A stretch of DNA of 64,000 bases from CAXMST01 sp963712765. GTDB lineage: Bacteria; Actinomycetota; Thermoleophilia; Solirubrobacterales; 70-9. Shown here one piece after another: positions 15,952 through 24,607 of the stretch (positions are counted from its first letter, which is position 1; every line of letters begins with the position of its first letter). The position numbers and the translations under genes are program-made. The stretch lies in assembly GCA_963712765.1 (NCBI GenBank), contig CAVQIX010000006.1, positions 124,001 to 188,000 of the forward strand. The letters are read 5' to 3'. The notes beneath the pieces were generated by a model. The model saw nothing but the letters and a program-made list of their open reading frames with translations, was not told where the DNA came from and did no database searches.

Positions 15952-16944
15952 ATGAGCCCCGATGGCAGCGAGCCGTCGGCTCGCGAAGAGCGGACCGTGT
16001 CGGCGACAGTGATCGTCACGCAGTGGGTGAAGCCGGGGCGGGACGAGGAGGTAGGTGAGTGGCAGGACGACGTGAGCCGCGCCGTCGCTGCGTTCCCCGG
16101 CTTCTTCGGCACCGAGGTTGTACCGCCGCGCGAGGGGAGCGACGAATGGACCGTGATCTACCGCTTCGACTCCGAGACCAACCTCAAGGCCTGGCTCTCG
16201 AGCTCGGCGCGGAGCGAGCTGCTCGAGCGCGGCGAAGATCTGTTCGCGGCGCCGGCGTCGCAGCGGATCCTGATCGGCGAGGAGGACGAGGAGGAGCTCG
16301 TGACGGTCGTCGTCTCGCACCCGGTGGACCCCGAGCATGAGGGGGAGTTCCTCGCCTGGCAGGAGCGGGTCACCCAGGCCGAGCGCGGCTTCCCCGGCTT
16401 TCGCGGCTCGGAGCTGTTTCGCCCGGTGCCGGGCGCTCAGAGGGATTGGACGGCGATCTACCGATTCGACACGGATGAGCATCTGACCGCGTGGCTCGAG
16501 TCGCCGGCGCGCCAGCGTTTGCTCGATCAGGGCCGGCACTTCGGGGACTTCGAGCTGCGCCGCATCTCGAGCCCGTTCGGGAGCTGGTTCTCGTTCGCCG
16601 GCCCCGGCGACACCGCCGATGCTCCTCCGGATTGGAAGACGGCCTTGTCGGTCCTCGTCGGGCTCTATCCCACCGTGGTCCTGATCACGCTCGCAATCAG
16701 CGAGCTCTGGGAGGACGGCGAGCTCTGGGAGACCCTGTTGCTGGGCAACGTCGTCTCCGTGGCCCTGCTCACCTGGGTCGTGATGCCGGTCGTCGCGCGG
16801 GCCCTGCGCTTCTGGCTCGCCCCCGATCCCGGCAGCGCGGACCCGCACCTCGACGCGGCCGGTGCCGCCCTGTCGATCGCCTTCCTGACCGCGTGCGCCT
16901 TCGTTTTCTGGCTCGTGACGACCCAGATCTGGACATTGCCCTAG
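15952..16944 (+). CDS. membrane protein with two antibiotic-biosynthesis-monooxygenase (ABM) domains
   Basis: A 330-residue protein with two tandem ABM ferredoxin-like domains (about residues 15-110 and 115-205). Each has the pattern V..PG...E...W...V..A...FPGF.G.E...P......W....RF.......W. Three hydrophobic segments follow (about 230-250, 265-285, 305-325). ABM domains cover cofactor-free monooxygenases and stress-response dimeric proteins. The twin-domain form fused to a membrane anchor is known in bacteria but has no settled function. It starts two bases after the deaminase stop. Confidence 0.75.
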   Translation: MSPDGSEPSAREERTVSATVIVTQWVKPGRDEEVGEWQDDVSRAVAAFPGFFGTEVVPPREGSDEWTVIYRFDSETNLKAWLSSSARSELLERGEDLFAAPASQRILIGEEDEEELVTVVVSHPVDPEHEGEFLAWQERVTQAERGFPGFRGSELFRPVPGAQRDWTAIYRFDTDEHLTAWLESPARQRLLDQGRHFGDFELRRISSPFGSWFSFAGPGDTADAPPDWKTALSVLVGLYPTVVLITLAISELWEDGELWETLLLGNVVSVALLTWVVMPVVARALRFWLAPDPGSADPHLDAAGAALSIAFLTACAFVFWLVTTQIWTLP

Positions 16945-16971
16945 CGCTGTCGCCGATGCTGCGCCTGCCTC

Positions 16972-17412
16972 TCACCCGAGCCGGTCGTAGACAGCTTGCA
17001 TCGCCCGCCGGGTGCCCATCATCGCCACGATCAGGGCGAAGATCTCGACGAAGTGGCCGAGCTCGACGTGGTCGCCGAACACGAAGTTGACCACCTCGAG
17101 GATCAGGAGCTTGCCGGAGAACAGGATCGCGAAGATCGATACCGCGCCCAGGGCCCTGTAGAGCCACCCCTCCCGGGCCTGGAAGTAGGCGGCCACCCGG
17201 TGCTCCAGCCCGACCAGCGAATCGAGCATCAGCTTCAGGAGGATGGCGGTGAGGATCGAGATCCAGAACGAGTCGATCACGATCTCGTCGACGAACTCGA
17301 CGAACAGGTTGAGGACGACGATGTAGACGAGGACGTCGGTCATCCAGGATGCGAACCGCTGCTGGTTGCGGGTCATGGTGAGGGGAGGGCTGCTCTCCGA
17401 CGCCTGGGTCAT
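16972..17412 (-). CDS. small four-helix membrane protein, unknown function
   Basis: A 146-residue protein with about four hydrophobic segments (about residues 27-47, 52-70, 88-108, 118-135). Charged residues occur in the first two helices (EFVDEIVID), which is unusual for a simple anchor and could mark an ion-handling or helix-pairing site. I do not recognise a family. Start ATG at 17412; an internal ATG at residue 13 is possible. It is convergent with the ABM protein gene and divergent from the 2TM protein gene. Confidence 0.65.
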   Translation of the reverse strand: MTQASESSPPLTMTRNQQRFASWMTDVLVYIVVLNLFVEFVDEIVIDSFWISILTAILLKLMLDSLVGLEHRVAAYFQAREGWLYRALGAVSIFAILFSGKLLILEVVNFVFGDHVELGHFVEIFALIVAMMGTRRAMQAVYDRLG

Positions 17413-17506
17413 GGCCGCTGCTCGGGGGACTCGGTCGTCACGTGCGCGCCAGTCTATTCGGGCCTACGATCCAACCCGTAGGCGGCACGGGCCGGAACCA
17501 ACGCGA

Positions 17507-17512
17507 TAGCCT
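17507..17512 (+). promoter_or_regulatory. -10 hexamer of the 2TM protein gene
   Basis: TAGCCT six bases before the ATG at 17519; leaderless arrangement. Confidence 0.45.
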
Positions 17513-17518
17513 CGTCAG

Positions 17519-17800
17519 ATGGACGCGAGCTCCGAGGCGGTGACCGACGAGAACCGACGCGAGCTGGCGCTCGCGCGGCTCAAGAAGAAGCGTGACTTCA
17601 AGGCCCACCTACTGATGTACGTGTCCGTCAACGCGCTGCTGATCGTGATCTGGGCGGTCAGCGGCACCGACACGTTCTTCTGGCCGATCTTTGTGCTCGT
17701 CGGCTGGGGCATCGGCCTCGTCGCCAACGCCTGGGACGTCTACGGACGTAAGCCGATCAGCGAGGATGAGGTCCAGCGTGAGATGGATCGCCTCGGCTGA
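17519..17800 (+). CDS. 2TM-domain protein
   Basis: A 93-residue protein matching the small 2TM domain family: a charged N-terminal helix (ARLKKKRDFKAHL), two membrane helices (about residues 33-50 and 56-73) joined by a short SGTDTFFWP loop, then a short polar tail. Similar domains are found alone or attached to histidine kinases and DNA-binding proteins; the role of the stand-alone form is unknown. ATG at 17519 is supported by TAGCCT six bases upstream. Confidence 0.75.
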   Translation: MDASSEAVTDENRRELALARLKKKRDFKAHLLMYVSVNALLIVIWAVSGTDTFFWPIFVLVGWGIGLVANAWDVYGRKPISEDEVQREMDRLG

Positions 17801-17850
17801 GGATCTGGGGGCCGTCGGCGCACGTGAAGCCCGGCCTTGGAGAACCGAAA

Positions 17851-17867
17851 GCCGCCTGGGTGGCGGC
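17851..17867 (+). terminator. weak hairpin after the 2TM gene
   Basis: GCCGCC, a five-base loop and GGCGGC, 50 bases past the 2TM stop. There is no T-run. The rest of 17801-17923 holds nothing recognisable. Confidence 0.25.
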
Positions 17868-17923
17868 AGCACGCCCGGGCTCAGGCTGAGGGGGGAGATC
17901 GGGGTGCTGAGGTGTAACCGCGG

Positions 17924-18568
17924 TCACCGAGATTTCAGCCCAACCGGGGCGGAGCCGCTACCGCTGAAGGAACCTCCGCCCGACTCCTGCTCGATCCGGC
18001 TCCAGCGACGCCGGGCGGCGGCCAGCAGCCGCGGACAGGCGCTGCCGAGCAGCGCACCGGCGACGACGTCGCCGGGGTAGTGGACGCCGGTGTGCACTCT
18101 GGAGTAACCGACCAGCAGCGCAAGCAATCTCAGTGGAGCCCAGAGCAGCGGGATCCGCGCTCCCACCGCCCCGCTGAAGGCGAAGGCCGAGGCCGTATGA
18201 CCGGAGGGGAAGGAGGTCGAGCCCGGCATCTTCACGCTCCGCGCCTCGGCGAACGGTCGGCCGTTCCGCTCTCGCTCCGGCCGCCGGCGATCGGCCGCCG
18301 GCTTGACCACGAGGTTGGCAAGCGCCGAGGCGAGGCCGATCGAGGCGACCCCATCCGCGGCCGCGCGCCGCCCGCGCCGCCCGCCGAGGAGCGCCAGCAG
18401 CGCCGCGACCGCCAGCCACAGCTTCGACCTGTCGGCGAGGTCGCTGAGCCTCGCGAGCGCGCTGTCGAGCGCCTGCGTGGGGGTCGAGGCGATCGCCTCG
18501 TAGGTCGCCTCGTCGATGGCCCGGGCCTGCTCGCCAACCTCCCGCCACAGCTTGCCCCGGTCCTCCAT
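17924..18568 (-). CDS. PAP2-family phosphatase
   Basis: A 214-residue membrane phosphatase of the PAP2 type, acting on phosphatidic acid or polyprenyl pyrophosphate. The three signature blocks are present: KPAADRRRP, PSGH in STSFPSGHTAS, and SRVHTGVHYPGD with the catalytic His. About four or five membrane helices surround them. The ATG at 18568 is chosen because it gives the family N-terminus and lies ten bases after the lipid kinase stop. An earlier start at 18628 would overlap that gene. The pairing suggests matched making and removal of phosphatidate. In other actinobacteria the two activities are sometimes fused. Confidence 0.88.
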   Translation of the reverse strand: MEDRGKLWREVGEQARAIDEATYEAIASTPTQALDSALARLSDLADRSKLWLAVAALLALLGGRRGRRAAADGVASIGLASALANLVVKPAADRRRPERERNGRPFAEARSVKMPGSTSFPSGHTASAFAFSGAVGARIPLLWAPLRLLALLVGYSRVHTGVHYPGDVVAGALLGSACPRLLAAARRRWSRIEQESGGGSFSGSGSAPVGLKSR

Positions 18569-18578
18569 CGCAGCCAGA

Positions 18579-19961
18579 CTACGCCGGTCGACCGCGCGCC
18601 ACCGACCACAGCGACCATAGCGTCGCAACCGACGAGGTCGGCAGCGGCGCCGGCAGTCCCGGCCGATCGGCGGGCACCCGGACCCGCAAGGCCCCGGGCT
18701 GGCTGCTCATCGCCAACGGCGAAGGCAGGGTCAGGTACTCACCGTCGACCCCGGCGTGCACCACGCCCTCGGAGCTCTCGACCGTGAGTGACTCGGCCGT
18801 CCAGCGTGCGAGCAGACCCTCCTTCTTGGCCCGGGTCATGCGCCCGCTTGCCAGCGCCCTCACCACTTGGTCGAGCTCACCACTGCTCCCGTAGTCGACC
18901 ACCTCGATGCCAAGCTGCCCGGTATCCAGACGCGGACGAGTTCCGCTCGTCCTGACGTTGCGTAACTCGTACTGGTTGTTGCCGATCTGAACCACCACCG
19001 GGTCAACGTGGATCCGGCCGCCCGGGGTCCTCACGCTGAGGCCCGACTCGGCGTCCGGCCCGGCGGCGTCCGGCAGAGCCTTCAGCGCGGTGGTCAGCTT
19101 GTCGTCCCGGTACTGGGGACTGGAGATGATCTCCGCGTAGACCCCGAGCGAGACGTTGTTGACGAACGGCCGGTCGCCGACCCGGCCGAGATCGACGCGG
19201 ATCTCGACCCCGCCCGGACCCAGCGCCTCGATCGCCGCCCGCGGATCGTCCCTGTCGAGGCCGAGGTCGAGCGCGAAGTGGTTCCGGGTGCCTGCCGGGA
19301 CGACCAGCATCGGCAGGTCGTGCCGGGCTGCAACCTGTGCGACCAGCGCCTGAGTCCCGTCTCCTCCGGCCGCGCCCACCAGGTCGGCACCATCGGCCAC
19401 CGCCTTCTCGACGGTCTCGGTGATATCCATTCCGGGTTCGAGCATCACCACCTCCGCACCCAGCGAGCGGGCCTGCTCGTCGAGGTCGAACTGGCCGACC
19501 TTGCCACCACCCGACCAACGGTTCATCAGGAAGAACGGTTTCGCCGGGGGCCGCACGCGGTGCTCCGGGGGACGATATGGATGGGGACGCAGTGCGACGC
19601 TCGCCGCCGCCGCGGCCAGCGCGCTGAGCAGGAAGATCGCAGCGAGGACAAGGATCAGGTCGCCGGCGATCAGCAGTAGCACCGCGCCGGTCACGCCGAG
19701 CAGCATGACCAGAGCGCCGAGCCAGCGGACCGCTCCCCGGTGGACAAGCAGGAGCAACAGACCATAGGTCGAGACCAGTGCTGCGAGCAGCGATAGGAGC
19801 ACCACTCCGGGCCGGTCGAAAAGGGCGATCAGGGCAACGAGCGTCGCCGCGGCCTCGAGCCCGATCGCCGCCAGCGCCGCGAGACGTCGACCGGCCGTGG
19901 GCGCGTCGGACTCATCCTCGCGCGCGTCGCTCGCCCGCACCTGCGGTCCAGGTTCCGCCAT
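18579..19961 (-). CDS. diacylglycerol kinase-type lipid kinase with N-terminal membrane domain
   Basis: A 460-residue protein. Four hydrophobic segments fill about residues 28-130. A DAGK catalytic domain (about 145-440) follows, with FFLMNRWSGGGK, the ATP-binding GGDGT in GAAGGDGTQAL, and VPAGTRNHFALDLGL. It should phosphorylate diacylglycerol or a related lipid on the cytoplasmic face. It is followed ten bases later by a PAP2 phosphatase on the same strand. The start ATG at 19961 has no clear ribosome site. Confidence 0.88.
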   Translation of the reverse strand: MAEPGPQVRASDAREDESDAPTAGRRLAALAAIGLEAAATLVALIALFDRPGVVLLSLLAALVSTYGLLLLLVHRGAVRWLGALVMLLGVTGAVLLLIAGDLILVLAAIFLLSALAAAAASVALRPHPYRPPEHRVRPPAKPFFLMNRWSGGGKVGQFDLDEQARSLGAEVVMLEPGMDITETVEKAVADGADLVGAAGGDGTQALVAQVAARHDLPMLVVPAGTRNHFALDLGLDRDDPRAAIEALGPGGVEIRVDLGRVGDRPFVNNVSLGVYAEIISSPQYRDDKLTTALKALPDAAGPDAESGLSVRTPGGRIHVDPVVVQIGNNQYELRNVRTSGTRPRLDTGQLGIEVVDYGSSGELDQVVRALASGRMTRAKKEGLLARWTAESLTVESSEGVVHAGVDGEYLTLPSPLAMSSQPGALRVRVPADRPGLPAPLPTSSVATLWSLWSVARGRPA

Positions 19962-20202
19962 AGCGGCATGATTTCACGCCCCGGCCACGATCGGTCGCTA
20001 CTCGCACGAAGGATGGAGGCTGCCCCGCGGCCGCTGAAGGCCGAGCTGAACGAGCGCTCGACCGCCGAGATCCTTCGCTGGCGCCCTACACCCTATGCGG
20101 AGGAGCCCGGATCGCCACCCGCCTGGGCGCCGCCCCCCTCGGCCTCGAGCAGCCACTGGACTGATCTTCGACCGCGTTCGGTCGGGCACCTCTCAGCGGA
20201 GA

Positions 20203-20208
20203 TAGGAT
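20203..20208 (+). promoter_or_regulatory. -10 hexamer of the DAPG-hydrolase-like gene
   Basis: TAGGAT eight bases before the ATG at 20217; leaderless arrangement that rejects the longer in-frame opening from 19968. Confidence 0.5.
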
Positions 20209-20216
20209 CGCCGACG

Positions 20217-21017
20217 ATGGCTGTAGCTCAGCGCACGCTCAGCGACTACCTCTCGCGACCGATGAGCCCGCCCGATCCTGCGGTCGTTGCTGCGATCGAT
20301 TCCGGTCCGATCAACCCCGACGATGCGCTGCCGTTGAGTCAGCTCGATCGCCTGCTCGACCCGGCTCCGCTCGCAGTCGAAACCGGGTGGTGCCGCCGCG
20401 CCGACGGTGTTGCCTACGTCGCGGTGCGCACGCCGATGCCATCCGTGAGCGGCGAGATGGTCGACTGGTGGTTCGACTGGCACCCCCGCGACGACCTCCG
20501 GTACCGCGCCTGGTTCCCGGAGGCGCATCAGTCGAACTCGTTCGAACCCCCCGACACTCCAGCCGCGAAGGCTCACTGGTGGGCTGTACATCACCCCGTC
20601 GAGGACGTCGGTGTCGGGATGACCCGGGCCAGGATCGAGTTCGTCCCGCCAAGCCGGATCGGCTTCTCCACCGACGCGCTCGACGAGCCCGCGGTGGCGA
20701 CAATCGTCTGCGGCTGGGTGGGGGATGAATCAATGCGGATGCAGGCCGGCCCGATGGCCCATGTCTTCCTCGCCGCCGAGAACGGTGGAGTGGTGCTGCG
20801 TAGCCGCTTTTGGCTCGGTGCTCGGATCCGGCCGTACGCACCGGACCCGATCGCCTCGATCGCGGGCGCGGTCCTCAACAACCGGCTGATCCGGCGCATT
20901 TCACTTCCCGACGCGCTGCCCGAGGTGCTGGCCCGGCACTGCGCCGCTGAGTACGCGAACTTCGCCACGCTCATACCCGAGCTCTACGAGCGTTTCGGTC
21001 CGGCCGGGAGCGGCTAG
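20217..21017 (+). CDS. 2,4-diacetylphloroglucinol hydrolase (PhlG)-like protein
   Basis: A 266-residue protein resembling the PhlG/DAPG hydrolase family, zinc enzymes that cleave a C-C bond to remove an acetyl group from an aromatic ketone. Shared features are WWFDWHPRDDLRYRAWFPEAH with several possible metal ligands, a central MTRARIEFVPPSRIGF, and AGPMAHVFLAAENGGVVLRSRFWLG with a conserved His. The true substrate is unknown; family members occur far beyond DAPG producers. Start ATG is supported by the TAGGAT promoter. The 255 bases between it and the lipid kinase contain an in-frame extension with no recognisable sequence. Confidence 0.75.
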   Translation: MAVAQRTLSDYLSRPMSPPDPAVVAAIDSGPINPDDALPLSQLDRLLDPAPLAVETGWCRRADGVAYVAVRTPMPSVSGEMVDWWFDWHPRDDLRYRAWFPEAHQSNSFEPPDTPAAKAHWWAVHHPVEDVGVGMTRARIEFVPPSRIGFSTDALDEPAVATIVCGWVGDESMRMQAGPMAHVFLAAENGGVVLRSRFWLGARIRPYAPDPIASIAGAVLNNRLIRRISLPDALPEVLARHCAAEYANFATLIPELYERFGPAGSG

Positions 21018-21022
21018 GTCGG

Positions 21023-21313
21023 GTGGCGCACGTGAGCGGAGCGACGACCTTCGAGCGCGGGAGTTCCGGCTACGAGGAAGCGCGTACCGGGGCCCTCTGG
21101 AACGCCAGAGTCCCGGAGGCCTACCCCGACCTGATCGTCCAGGCACGCTCCGAGAAGGACGCCGTCGCCACGGCTCGGCTGGCTGGCGACCGCGGGCTGA
21201 GGCTCGCGGTCGGCTCCGGGGGGCACAGCTGGGCCGGGACCGGGGCTACCGGCCGTGCGCGGGCTACCCGATGGCGGCTCCGGAATGGAACGGCGCGGCC
21301 CCGGGGGAAGTAG
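21023..21313 (+). pseudogene. truncated FAD-linked (berberine-bridge type) oxidoreductase
   Basis: From the GTG at 21023, about 65 residues match the start of FAD-binding PCMH oxidoreductases: ARTGALWNARVPEAYPDLIV, SEKDAVATARLA, and the segment VGSGGHSWAG containing the His that carries covalent FAD. After about 21240 the homology stops and the frame runs into unrelated sequence, ending at 21313. Full-length family members have about 450 residues, so about 85% is missing. None of the three forward frames continues the domain, so this is a deletion, not a frameshift. The break lies about 200 bases from a tRNA gene, a common integration target. Confidence 0.7.
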
Positions 21314-21445
21314 CAAGGCAACCCACAGAGACCGCGCCACGGGGCACCCTAGCCGCCGGCTCGTGGGGCCACGTTTGGGGCCAAGTCGTGCCGACCTCCG
21401 GTCTCGGACAGGACGAAATCCGCTTGTCGGAGCGGGCTTCGTCTA

Positions 21446-21519
<74 letters not shown>

Positions 21520-21529
21520 GGGGCGTCGA

Positions 21530-22177
21530 TTATGGAGGTCCCGGGGCGAGTCGGCGGAAGTGGGTCCAGAGGAACTGCTGGTCGCGGCCAGACGGCGTCC
21601 GGTGCAGTCGTAGGTCGCTGCTGATCAGCTCGAAGTCGGGGCCGAGCCCTTCGGCGAGTCGATCGGCCGAGTATCGGCTCGTCGGCAGGCCACTGCAAGT
21701 CGTGGGGCCGTCGGGGCCGAAGGTCGCCAAGATCAGGTGGCCACCGGGTCGCAGGCCCCGCTCCAGGGCTGTCAGGTAGCCCTTGCGATCGGCGGCGTCG
21801 ACCATGAAGTGAAAGACCGCCCGGTCATGCCAGAGGTCGAATCGGCGGCCGAAATCGTGGCCTCTGACGTCGGCGTGGATCCAGTCGATCCGTTCGGCCT
21901 TCTCGCCCCAATCCGCAGCCGACCGCCGCAATGCCGCGTCGGAGATGTCACTGACGGTGATGTCGGTGTAGCCGGCGTCGAGCAGGGCACCCGCCAGGGC
22001 GGAGGTGCCACCGCCGAGGTCGAGGATCGAGGCGCCGGGGCCGAGGTCAGCCGCTGCGATCAGCTCGAGAGAGGCCCGGGGACGGTCCTCGTACCAGCTG
22101 ACGTCGGCCGGCTCACGCTGCGCGTAGACATCCTCCCAATGCTCGCTCTCGATCGACACCGGCCCATTGTCCTGCAC
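21530..22177 (-). CDS. class I SAM-dependent methyltransferase
   Basis: A 215-residue methyltransferase. Motif I for SAM binding is ASILDLGGGTSALAGALL (about residues 49-66), followed by an acidic VSDIS end of strand 2 and HADVRG at strand 3. The N-terminal HWEDVYAQREPADVSWYEDRP is typical of small thiopurine-like or UbiE-type methyltransferases found in many bacteria. Start: GTG at 22177, or GTG at 22159 (VSIESEHW). It lies 12 bases downstream of the FtsX permease and could share that transcript. Substrate unknown. Confidence 0.82.
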   Translation of the reverse strand: MQDNGPVSIESEHWEDVYAQREPADVSWYEDRPRASLELIAAADLGPGASILDLGGGTSALAGALLDAGYTDITVSDISDAALRRSAADWGEKAERIDWIHADVRGHDFGRRFDLWHDRAVFHFMVDAADRKGYLTALERGLRPGGHLILATFGPDGPTTCSGLPTSRYSADRLAEGLGPDFELISSDLRLHRTPSGRDQQFLWTHFRRLAPGPP

Positions 22178-22189
22178 CCCCGCCCGAGC

Positions 22190-24580
22190 TCAGGCGGCTC
22201 GCTCGCGGACGACCTCGGCGACGTCGATGCGCTTCACCGCTCGCAGGCCGGGGATCTGGGAAAGGAGGGCGACGATCAGGATCGCGATCGAGGAGAGAAC
22301 CAGGGTCGAGGTGCGCATCTCGAGGTCGAAGCTGAACTGATCGCTCGAGAAGGAGCCGAGAAAGAGGCCGGCGACCAAGTAGCCGGCGATCAGGCCGGGG
22401 CCGATTCCCAGCAGGGTCACGAGTACGTTCTCGGCCGTGATCATCCGGGCCATGGTTCGGTAGGGCGTCCCAGCGGCGCGCAGGGTGGCGACCTCAACGG
22501 AGCGCTCGGCGATGTTGGAGTTCATCGAGTTGAACATCAGAGCGAACGCCATCGCGCCGCCGAAGATCAGCATCACCCCGATGAAGGCGTAGTAGAGGCC
22601 GAGGTACTCGTCGGTGAGCTCGAGTAAGGCCTGGGAGTCCTCGTATGCGACCACTCCCGGTAGCTCGCTGAGCCGTTTGCGCATCCGATCGCGATCGACT
22701 CCCGGCTCGAAGCGGACGAGCGCTGCGTTGCCGGCGCCGATCTCAGGCCCGGCGACCGCCTTGATCGCCTCCAGCGACGCGTAGACATAGGTCCCTAGCG
22801 GCTCGGAGACAAAACCCTCCACCGGGGCCCGGGTCCGAAGAGCGGTACCGGGAACGCCGATATCGACCTGATCGCCGACGCCGATGTCCAGCTCCGATGA
22901 GAGCGCTTGGCCGGCGAGCAGACCGGCAGCCGGGAGGCTGGCGCTGCCGCCGCCTTCGGCGATGAACTCGTGCATCTGGGTGTCTCGCTGGAACCCGACC
23001 AATGCTGTCTGGTACCGCTCGCCGTTGGCCGACAGGGAGGCGGGAACCTCCACCGACGGCTCCACCGCCGCGACGCCCGAGCTCTCGCGGATGCGCCCCA
23101 GCTCGGCTTCGGAGATGCCGGTGTCGAAGACCAGCTGCGCGTCCTGGCGCTCGATCTGCTTGAACTGGCGGTCGATCAGGATCTGGGCCGTGTCGACCAT
23201 TCCCCATGAGACGAGGATCAGGACCAGGGCCAGGACCACACCGAACGCCGTCGAAAGCGTGCGCCTGCGGTTGCGCCCGATCGATCGGAAGGTCATCCGC
23301 CAGCGCACCGGCAGCCTCGAGAGCGGAGGAACCAGCCGCTCGATCAGGCTCCGGCCCCCGACACCCGCCGGGGCGAAGCGGCGCATTGCCTCCGCCGGCG
23401 CGGTGCGGGCGGCTGTGGCTGCCGGCGCGCCCGCAGCCACAAGCCCGGTCAAGAGGCCGAAGGCGAGGCCCAGCAGCGGCGTTGTCGGCCGCAACTCGCT
23501 CAGCGCCACCGGGATCGAGAGCTCCTCGGTATAGAGCTTGGTCACCTCTCCTGCCAGTAGTGCTCCCGCCAGCGCCCCCAGAGCGGCGCCCGTCAGCCCG
23601 CAGACGAGGCCGTAGGCGAGATAGTGGCGGATGATCTGACCCCGCCCGTAGCCGGCGGCGCGGAGCATGCCGATGATCGGCTTCTGCGAGGTGACCAGTC
23701 GCCGCATCAGCACCCCGGTCGCCAGTGCGGCCGCGGTCAGGAACAGGACCGGGAAGAGGACCGCGAGCTCCTCGAAGCTCTTCACGTCCTGCTGGAGCGC
23801 GCTGTTGGAGGGCTGCAGCTCGCGGGTGAGGACGTCGGCCGCACCGAGGTCCCCGGCCGTCGCGCTCAGGCGTTCGGTCAGGGCGGCATCGTCTCCACCT
23901 CCCGCGTAGTAGACGAGCGCCTGGTTGGGTTCGCTCGATCCCGCGAGTCGAGCGGCCAGGTCCTCCGGGACGAAGAGCACCCCGAAGTCGTCGGGTGCCG
24001 GGAGCAGGTCTTGCCGGCTTCGGGCGGGCCAGAAGTACTCGGGCGACGCGACGACGCCCAGCACCTCCACCTCGACGCCCTTCCCCCCCGGCCGACGCGC
24101 CAGCAGGGTGTCGCCCGGCTCGAGCTCGAAGTTCTCGGCCATGTGCTGCTCGACCAAGACCCCGTTCGGCCGATCCGGGTTGAGATAGCGGCCCTGCTCG
24201 ACCTCGACCCGGTCCACGCTCGGCTGCCGCCCCGCCGGCATGCCAACGATGCGGCCGAGCAGCTTGGTCCCCTCCACCTGTAGCGGCACGTCGGCCTCGA
24301 TCCTGCTCGTTGCCGACTCCACGCCGGGGCTCTCCCGGGCCGAGGCCGCGATCCGCTCGCTGTTGCCGCCGGTCACCGTCAGGTTCGCGAAGCGGAAGTC
24401 CTCGTAGGCCTGGCGGTAGGAGGCGTCGAGGTTGCGGAAGGCGTCGTAGCTGGCCCCGAAGAGCGCCACGCCGAGGAAGATCGTGACCACGATTGCCCCG
24501 AACTGCCCGGATTGCCGGCGAAGGTCGCGCCGGATCTTCGTCCGCAGCGTCCTCACCCGCTCAGGCCCACGACTTCCCAC
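22190..24580 (-). CDS. FtsX-like ABC transporter permease
   Basis: A 796-residue permease of the MacB/FtsX superfamily. A first membrane helix (about residues 27-47) is followed by a large extracellular MacB-type domain (about 50-255) and three helices (about 262-405). A second half repeats this order: helix about 440-465, extracellular domain about 470-680, and three more helices to the end. Such double-FtsX permeases move lipids, peptides or hydrophobic compounds by a mechanotransmission mechanism rather than by a classic channel. Start GTG at 24580, with GTG at 24556 possible. The ATPase partner is directly upstream. Confidence 0.9.
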   Translation of the reverse strand: MGSRGPERVRTLRTKIRRDLRRQSGQFGAIVVTIFLGVALFGASYDAFRNLDASYRQAYEDFRFANLTVTGGNSERIAASARESPGVESATSRIEADVPLQVEGTKLLGRIVGMPAGRQPSVDRVEVEQGRYLNPDRPNGVLVEQHMAENFELEPGDTLLARRPGGKGVEVEVLGVVASPEYFWPARSRQDLLPAPDDFGVLFVPEDLAARLAGSSEPNQALVYYAGGGDDAALTERLSATAGDLGAADVLTRELQPSNSALQQDVKSFEELAVLFPVLFLTAAALATGVLMRRLVTSQKPIIGMLRAAGYGRGQIIRHYLAYGLVCGLTGAALGALAGALLAGEVTKLYTEELSIPVALSELRPTTPLLGLAFGLLTGLVAAGAPAATAARTAPAEAMRRFAPAGVGGRSLIERLVPPLSRLPVRWRMTFRSIGRNRRRTLSTAFGVVLALVLILVSWGMVDTAQILIDRQFKQIERQDAQLVFDTGISEAELGRIRESSGVAAVEPSVEVPASLSANGERYQTALVGFQRDTQMHEFIAEGGGSASLPAAGLLAGQALSSELDIGVGDQVDIGVPGTALRTRAPVEGFVSEPLGTYVYASLEAIKAVAGPEIGAGNAALVRFEPGVDRDRMRKRLSELPGVVAYEDSQALLELTDEYLGLYYAFIGVMLIFGGAMAFALMFNSMNSNIAERSVEVATLRAAGTPYRTMARMITAENVLVTLLGIGPGLIAGYLVAGLFLGSFSSDQFSFDLEMRTSTLVLSSIAILIVALLSQIPGLRAVKRIDVAEVVRERAA

Positions 24581-24607
24581 AGGTGGATAGGGAGAGCGTG
24601 CGACCTC

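Noticed and set aside
19968..20216. Longer N-terminus for the PhlG-like protein
   Set aside because: No family sequence in the extension, and a TAGGAT box lies inside it, eight bases before the ATG at 20217.
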